Shown: positions 10,215 to 12,500 of the stretch, piece by piece | Layout: every line of letters begins with the position of its first letter | Position numbering within the stretch: the stretch's first letter is position 1 | The notes under the pieces: model-generated | What the model was told of the DNA's origin: nothing | The model's database searches: none | What the model saw: only the letters and a program-made list of their open reading frames with translations | Source: Halisarca cf. caerulea | Taxonomy: Eukaryota > Porifera > Demospongiae > Chondrillida > Halisarcidae | Assembly: GCA_963170055.1 (NCBI GenBank) | Contig: CAUJGJ010000327.1 | Location: 597,501-610,000 of the forward strand | DNA length: 12,500 nucleotides | Direction of reading: 5' to 3' | Position numbers and translations under genes: made by a program

Positions 10215-10266
10215 CTGGAACTGCGTGGCAGTACTGTTAAAAGCAGAAGTTGTCTGTTTTAGTAGT

Positions 10267-10272
10267 CATAAA
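10267..10272 (+). terminator. Degraded polyadenylation signal CATAAA
   Basis: Aligned with AATAAA of copy A in the shared context tttagtagt-x-ataaacagctggc. The A to C change leaves a weak variant hexamer. It fits loss of constraint in copy B. Confidence 0.5.
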
Positions 10273-11131
10273 CAGCTGGCATTATTTTGCATGCAAAATA
10301 TTCACAAAACTTAATAGAAGGAATAAGCTTGTATATTACAATTTTGCATTGTATATTTGTGAATTGACAAGTGGAATTTAATTCTCGCCATAATTGAAAA
10401 TGCACACAAAAAATTAATACTTGTGTGTATGTGTTTTTGTATGCAATTACAGTATTTGTGTGTATACATGTGTCCATGCATGTGTGTTTTGTACCATGCT
10501 TGTGTGCATGTGTAGAAGCGTGGACGCATGTATGCATGCATAACCTCAAACAGAAATGCTAAAGTGTGCTAATTATACGGTAGGCTAGGTTTTGTTATGC
10601 ATGCACATGTCCCGTTTTGGCCCTCACAAGTCACGTGCACCATACACAGAAGGTAACTGAGATCTAGAGATCTATGGTACAGCCTGCATGGATGCCTAGA
10701 CCATGCCCGTCCTAGCTATATAATATAATATAATGGCTTTGCACACATGCACACATGTACACTGCATGCAGGAAGTACAACACAAGTTTCACAGTCTCAT
10801 ATGAGAAGGCAAGGAGAACAGACGCATGCATATGTATTCTCGTTCCATGTTCTGGCTGTAGTTGCCAAGTCCAAATAATTATAAGAGTTTCCTGTGCATG
10901 TAATACATATAGATTGCCATTTATGAAAATAATACATAACTTGGCATTGTTGCTTTTCGTTCACTTTGCATATTATATCTATCATCTAAGTTCATCAGTA
11001 CTATCTGTATATTTATGATAATATATCTATCTCATCGATCCTGATATTATCTCGATCTATATAGCGATCTATCCATCTATACAATGTCATATCTATCTAC
11101 AGTGTATTAGGATGGTATACGTAATTATAAA
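10273..11131. other. Non-coding flank of copy B, proximal part
   Basis: Aligns with 2701-3597 of copy A with many small indels. It holds the same catgtg/tgcatg-rich stretch (about 10450-10550) and a clearer run of TATC-like words at 11020-11100. No gene is supported. Confidence 0.65.
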
Positions 11132-11298
11132 TATTGTATTATACTGGGTATAAGTAGCAGCTTTGATGCCTAGGTATTATACTGGCAAAATATGGGGTGT
11201 GACTTAAGCACCAGAATAATATAGAGCATTATGGCTGATGCAATGATCATAGTGCTAATCAAAACCATGGTGCGACTTATACTCCGTAAAATACGGTA
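11132..11298. mobile_element. Short TA-flanked MITE, about 167 bases with TA ends
   Basis: The 30 bases at the left (11132-11161) and the reverse complement of the 30 at the right (11269-11298) match at 23 positions; shared words include GTATT, GTATAAGT and GCA. Copy A lacks the element and reads gataCttgctg at 3596-3606, while copy B has TA, the element, then TActtgc, consistent with a TA target duplication. The left flank is more diverged than the right. The interior repeats gtattatactgg at 11136-11147 and 11174-11185. The right TIR (CCGTATTTTACGGAGTATAA on the minus strand) recalls, from memory, TIRs of widespread animal non-autonomous DNA transposons; the family is not assigned. Confidence 0.78.
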
Positions 11299-11827
11299 CT
11301 TGCAATTGCTGTATGCATGGGCCGATCACTCAGTTGATATTCCATAATATGGTGCATACATGAATGAGACCCAAGCGTGAGTGTATAACATATGAATATG
11401 TACGTAACATTCTTTGATGTTCTAGTATATAAGGCATAGTGTTATTATAACATGAGAAGGTCTATAGAGAAAGCTGTGCATGGGGATGATTAGAACGTTG
11501 GGGGTGAACGGGATTATATTAATGTTCTTATAGTACAGTGTAGATGAGTAGACCAGTGTTGGGTTGCAGTAAGGATCGATGCTTAAATGCATGCTTTCAC
11601 CTTTGTTGTTCTGACTGTACATCAATGCATATAATATGGCAGTGATGTCAGGAGTGCAGGAGGAGTGTGGGGTTCAGTACTAGTGCACATGGTAGCAACC
11701 TGGGTGGCTCCAGATGTGAACCAATTATTAGAGTTTGGATGTTTTGGTGGAATGCATGGCGTAGAGAATGGAGAGTGAAAATAAATGTACGTAGGGAAGT
11801 TTGGCATTTTGCCCAGAATTTGAGGCA
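11299..11827. other. Non-coding flank of copy B, distal part
   Basis: Aligns with 3600-4106 plus 4577-4640 of copy A. It contains the exact empty site (TA at 11782-11783) of the 466-base element. About 45-50 bases present in copy A near 3830-3880 are missing here. No gene is seen. Confidence 0.65.

Positions 11828-11874
<47 letters not shown>
11828..11874. repeat. (CA)n microsatellite
   Basis: A pure CA tract of about 23 units, the short counterpart of the 278-base tract in copy A. Confidence 0.97.
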
Positions 11875-11878
<4 letters not shown>

Positions 11879-11898
11879 ACACAATACACACACGCATA

Positions 11899-12500
11899 CG
11901 CGTGATGAGAGATGACCCAGGTGCTACCAAGAAGAAGCATACCACCGGCCCAAGCAAGGACAGAATGCAGGCAGCAGACAATACAGCCCAGCTCACCCAC
12001 AGCGCAAGTCTGCAGCTGACTAGATTGTGTGGGACCTGTGGTCTACCACAGTGCTGTCCCTCCCAGAGATTGCTTTCAAGTTTGCACTCAATGCTGTCAC
12101 AGACACATTGCCACATAACTTACAGGAACCTGTTCCTGTGGAAGAAGTTGTCGTCCCCACAGTGCCGACTCTGGAACAAGGAGCAAATTTACATTACTTG
12201 CTCAACTACTGTACAGTAGCCCTAGAGAAGAGACGGTACAATGACAGGCATGACAGCGTTTTAGGATGTATTCACTCCTGCGAATTCCTCTCCTCACCAG
12301 GATCACAGTGGATTTTCCCAACAGCCCTTACGCCTTTCTCCAGAAAATTGCTGTGACTGATGACCATCCAGATATATATGTTGTGGTTCGGAGCATCTCC
12401 TCAATCTACATGGTGGAGTTGAGAGACTGAGGATGCAGCATCACGTAAACGTTCCAATTACACAGATCTTGTGGTGAGATGCAAAATGAATGGTTCGAGG
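11899..12500 (+). mobile_element. Decayed retroelement 3' end, copy B
   Basis: Counterpart of 4940-5735, running off the window. Parts are better preserved than in copy A: MRDDPGATKKKH is readable at the start, FKFALNAVTDTLPHN in one frame around 12075-12120, and ITVDFPNSPYAF-x-QKIAVTDDHPDI at 12302-12372. Other parts are worse: the second zinc-motif cysteine is TGG (Trp) at 12172-12174, and a one-base deletion near 12187 moves the rest of the motif into another frame before YNDRHDSVL. Stops follow around 12427. Not functional. The superfamily is uncertain. Confidence 0.6.

Noticed and set aside
11020..11100. TATC tetranucleotide microsatellite
   Set aside because: Repeats are short and heavily interrupted; it is better described as a TATC-rich stretch.

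Overview
The window looks like nuclear DNA of an invertebrate animal. Protein-coding sequence is sparse and split by short GT-AG introns, there are many (CA)n/(GT)n microsatellites, two minisatellites, TA-flanked inverted-repeat elements and decayed retroelement pieces, and the only long intact reading frame resembles animal histamine N-methyltransferase. The retroelement style recalls sponges or cnidarians, but that is an impression from memory, not a demonstrated assignment. Nothing looks bacterial or viral.

The main architecture is a direct segmental duplication. Copy A runs from about 405 to 5735 and copy B from about 8315 to past the end of the window. Both contain, in the same order, a short conserved block, the last four exons of an ABCA-type ABC transporter, a long non-coding flank, a (CA)n tract and the 3' part of a retroelement reading frame. 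The copy A exons (1429-2642) are open, have consistent phase-1 introns and end at a stop followed by AATAAA. The copy B exons (8942-10214) are dead: a 4-base insertion, two in-frame nonsense codons, a 6-base insertion that creates an early stop, and AATAAA changed to CATAAA. No upstream transporter exons (Walker A, signature, Walker B) are recognisable in the window, so copy B probably arose as a 3' fragment.

Comparing the copies exposes three mobile elements with terminal inverted repeats and TA target duplications: about 607 bases at 525-1131 in copy A, 466 bases at 4109-4574 in copy A (exact empty site in copy B at 11782-11783) and about 163 bases at 11134-11296 in copy B (empty site in copy A at 3598-3599). 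The duplication and its reciprocal insertions give an internal relative chronology.

Between the copies (5735-8315) lie a large (CA)n tract, a 35-base minisatellite with a small hairpin in most units, an intronless minus-strand methyltransferase gene (6876-7772) with a TATA-like box upstream, and a short minus-strand fragment that resembles the C-terminal part of a retroelement polyprotein. I see no pathway link between the transporter and the methyltransferase; their proximity may be incidental.

No undescribed defence or mobile system is evident. The most valuable observations are the dated TIR elements and the methyltransferase with altered substrate-pocket positions.
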